The translations under genes were made by a program, and so were the position numbers. From Thecamonas trahens ATCC 50062 (Eukaryota > Apusozoa > Apusomonadida > Apusomonadidae), in contig NW_013657633.1 of NCBI RefSeq assembly GCF_000142905.1, forward strand, positions 107,154 to 171,153: DNA of 64,000 nucleotides. The letters run 5' to 3'. The notes beneath the pieces were generated by a model that saw nothing but the letters and a program-made list of their open reading frames with translations, was not told where the DNA came from and made no database searches. Numbering within the stretch: position 1 is the first letter of the stretch; each line of letters starts with the position of its first letter. Shown one piece after another: positions 61,831 through 64,000 of this stretch.

Positions 61831-64000
61831 TTAGTTCGAGGGATTTGTGGACGCGCCCGAGTCGCGGCGGAGCCTGTCCATGGTGCTGGCTTCGCGACGG
61901 AGTCGGGCGATGGAGTGCTCTGAGGCACCCGAGTCGCGGCGGCCACGGTCACTGGCGTCGTCTTCCATGGCAGTGACCTGTTTGAGCTGGCGCTCAGAGA
62001 GGTCGTTGAGAGCGGCGACTGAGATGTAGGTGTACGTTCCCCATGCGTGCTTGGTGTTGAGCGAGTCAAGCTCCTTCTCGACATCATCGTCGCCGGTAAA
62101 GGTAATGAGCGAGGTCTTGCCCTCGAGCAAGCGGGTCAGCTCGTCCTCGTCCTCGTCCGGAGCCGGCCCAGCGCCGCCGTCGTGCGAGTCGCCGAATTCG
62201 GCGGTGATGTCGGCGGCCGGATCGGCGCCAGTCGCACCGCGGTCGTACGAGTAGTCAACGTCCGGGTTGGGCACAAACGGGCCGTCGCGGTCGAGGAGGT
62301 CGTCCCAGTCAATGTCGCGGAAGAACGGGTGGCTTTTGACCTCGGACGCCGAGTGCCGCCCCAGCCGCTTCCGCGGGTCGATGGTGAGCAGCTTGGAGAT
62401 GAGGTCCTTGGCCTCCTCCGAGATCTCCTCGGGCACGTCAGGCCACACGATGCGCCGCTCGATGATGTTCTCAAAGATGTCTAGCGGCGTCTCGTCGTTG
62501 AATGGCGGGACGCCGGTGAGCATCTCAAAAAGGATAACTCCGAGCGCCCACCAGTCGACCCGCTCGTCGTGCGAGCCATGCATGATAATCTCCGGTGCGA
62601 GGTAGTCCGGCGTACCCACAAACGAGTGCTTCTTCTGCGCACCGCGCTTGAATGACATCGAGGCAAAGCGAGTCGCCGAGCCGTCGTTGGGAACGACAAC
62701 CGGCGCGCAGCCGCCGACCGCGCCCGCGGCAGCGCTCGACGTCCCGCCAGACGAAACATCCGCCGACGAGTGCCCCGCAGAGATTGGCCGGGCGAGGAGT
62801 ATCGACTGCTGGTCGCGGTAGGTGTCTGACAGCTTGAGCCGCCCGGATGAGCGCTCGTTGGAATCGGACGGCGCGGCGCCGGTCTGGATCCGCCGCGGTG
62901 CCGTTTGTGGGATTGGCGGTCGCGAGTACGAGTCCGAGCCGCCCTTGTAGTACTTGCTGCTGCGCTGCGGCGTCCGCGGCGTGACCGGCACCGACGGTGA
63001 AATCGGCGTGGTCGGCGACGTCACGTCGGCAACATCGATAATGCCGCGGGCCTGGGTTGACGACGCAAGACCAAACGAGGTCGACGACGAGAGCGACTCG
63101 GACGACGATGACGATGACGAGTCGCGATGGCCGTCAGGTCGGACAACCGTGGGAATGGCGTTGAGCGGGCCTGAGCCGTTCAGCGAACCAATTTCGGTAT
63201 CCTCGTCGATGAGGTCGAGCGCCATTGGCCCTAGCGACGACGAGTTGTTCGACGCTACCGAGTGGGTTGAGTTGCGCCGCATCCGCATCCGCATCGCTGG
63301 TGGAACTGCCGCTGACGGCGAGACGTTCCGCATGTTCGGGTCCGGCGTCTCACCGAGTGACATGTTGACCGCCGAGTACGATGACGACATGATCGACGGT
63401 GAGAGCTCCGACGCGCCGCGCCGCCGCCGGATGCCGTGCGGGCTCGGCCTTGGCGGGCGTGGGCTCGCCTGGGCTGCCTGTGGCGACCGCTGCGGCGATT
63501 GTTGCGGTGAGCGTTGCGGCGACATCGACCGCGACCGCGCGGGCGTGCTCGAGCCGGACGACCGCGACGACCGCGACGACCGCGACGAACGCATCGCCCG
63601 CGGTGACGACCGCGATGCCTGTGATGACCGCGTTGCCACCAGCTGTGCTCGCGGGCCAGCAGCCACCTCCTGCACCACAATCGAGAGCCCTGACGGCTGC
63701 AGCATGCCCACGCCTCTGGCATCTTTGCTGGTGCTCCTGCGCTTGCCGCTCTTGCCCTTACCCTTACCCTTGCTCTTGCCCTTGCCCTTGCCCTTGCCCT
63801 TGCCCTTGCCCTTGCCATTGCCATTGCCCACAGCACTGCCGCCCGACTCGTCCGAACCGGCAAACAACACACGCGCAGCCGACGACGGTGTGGTCTGGGC
63901 TGGCGACGGGCGCCCGCTCGGTGTCTTGCTGTCTGCGTACCGCGAGCCGTGGTGGACCGTCCGCGGCGAGTCGCCGCAGTCGGCCTCGCCCGGAAGCACA
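61831..64000 (-). CDS. Greatwall/MASTL-type AGC kinase, 5' partial
   Basis: The C-terminal part of a Ser/Thr kinase whose 5' end lies beyond the window. Residues from 62640 down carry VGTPDYLAPEIIMHGSHDER, WWALGVILFEMLTGVPPFND, ETPLDIFENII and LLTIDPRKRLG, a typical AGC C-lobe. The PPFNDETP run is characteristic of Greatwall/MASTL and Rim15-type kinases. At least 450 residues of Ser/Arg/Gly-rich low complexity come before the activation loop, including GKGKGKGKGKGKSKGKGKGK and SPQRSPQQSPQRSPQ. This matches the long insert Greatwall kinases carry between the DFG and APE motifs. The AGC tail follows (FFRDIDWDDLLDRDGPFVPN, KHAWGTYTYISVAALNDL). Greatwall inhibits PP2A-B55 through ENSA/ARPP19 in mitosis; a MAST or Rim15 role is possible. 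Confidence 0.85.
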   Translation of the reverse strand, partial: VLPGEADCGDSPRTVHHGSRYADSKTPSGRPSPAQTTPSSAARVLFAGSDESGGSAVGNGNGKGKGKGKGKGKGKSKGKGKGKSGKRRSTSKDARGVGMLQPSGLSIVVQEVAAGPRAQLVATRSSQASRSSPRAMRSSRSSRSSRSSGSSTPARSRSMSPQRSPQQSPQRSPQAAQASPRPPRPSPHGIRRRRGASELSPSIMSSSYSAVNMSLGETPDPNMRNVSPSAAVPPAMRMRMRRNSTHSVASNNSSSLGPMALDLIDEDTEIGSLNGSGPLNAIPTVVRPDGHRDSSSSSSSESLSSSTSFGLASSTQARGIIDVADVTSPTTPISPSVPVTPRTPQRSSKYYKGGSDSYSRPPIPQTAPRRIQTGAAPSDSNERSSGRLKLSDTYRDQQSILLARPISAGHSSADVSSGGTSSAAAGAVGGCAPVVVPNDGSATRFASMSFKRGAQKKHSFVGTPDYLAPEIIMHGSHDERVDWWALGVILFEMLTGVPPFNDETPLDIFENIIERRIVWPDVPEEISEEAKDLISKLLTIDPRKRLGRHSASEVKSHPFFRDIDWDDLLDRDGPFVPNPDVDYSYDRGATGADPAADITAEFGDSHDGGAGPAPDEDEDELTRLLEGKTSLITFTGDDDVEKELDSLNTKHAWGTYTYISVAALNDLSERQLKQVTAMEDDASDRGRRDSGASEHSIARLRREASTMDRLRRDSGASTNPSN
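63755..63830 (+). repeat. (CCCTTG)n tract encoding Gly-Lys repeats
   Basis: A hexanucleotide repeat of CCCTTG and CCCTTA units encodes the Lys-Gly tract in the kinase insert on the minus strand. Confidence 0.85.

Overview
The window is nuclear DNA from a GC-rich, gene-dense unicellular eukaryote that probably bears a flagellum. It has spliceosomal introns with GTATGT/GTACGT donors and C/A-rich leaders before start codons. Its genes include a dynein heavy chain, condensin SMC4, Pol II subunit RPB7, ELL, TRAPPC10, OTUD3, RasGEF, a two-repeat MYB and a Greatwall-type kinase. The repertoire resembles an opisthokont relative such as an apusomonad, but that is inference. There are no rRNA genes, tRNA genes, CRISPR arrays or operons that I can support. 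Four runs of N (4265-4364, 29892-29991, 42652-42871, 53258-53569) are assembly gaps in 5' flanks.

Layout. 1-1004 has no supportable gene. 1005-3442 (minus): a two-exon C2-like protein and a two-exon repeated coiled-coil protein. 3443-4515: minisatellites and a gap. 4516-24732 (plus): a giant, divergent dynein heavy chain interrupted by three -1 frameshifts. 24840-29800 (minus): SMC4 and RPB7 (first exon missing at a gap). 30395-33995 (plus): an F-box/WD40 protein and an ELL elongation factor. 33992-36211 (minus): an unrecognised poly-Lys protein whose stop shares a CTAG with ELL. 37044-46825 (plus): a coiled-coil protein, a SAM methyltransferase, an R2R3 MYB and TRAPPC10 (one frameshift). 47070-47570: a broken piggyBac-like transposase. 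47670-52779: OTUD3 (minus), RasGEF (plus), an FAD/NAD(P) oxidoreductase (minus). 53713-58862: TRIP4/ASC-1 (plus), a CKAP2-like protein (minus), a 77-residue SH3-like protein (minus). 59364-64000: an LRR-like protein (plus, one frameshift) and the C-terminal part of a Greatwall/MASTL-type kinase (minus, cut by the window edge).

Most neighbours are unrelated, as usual in compact protist genomes. Three themes recur: mitosis (SMC4, Greatwall-type kinase, CKAP2-like protein), Pol II transcription (RPB7, ELL, MYB, TRIP4) and flagellar or intracellular transport (dynein, TRAPPC10). I treat this as coincidence of a dense genome rather than a cluster. Every frameshift inferred in a recognisable gene has the same sign (one base missing), and most sit in short homopolymers, so consensus errors are the simplest explanation.
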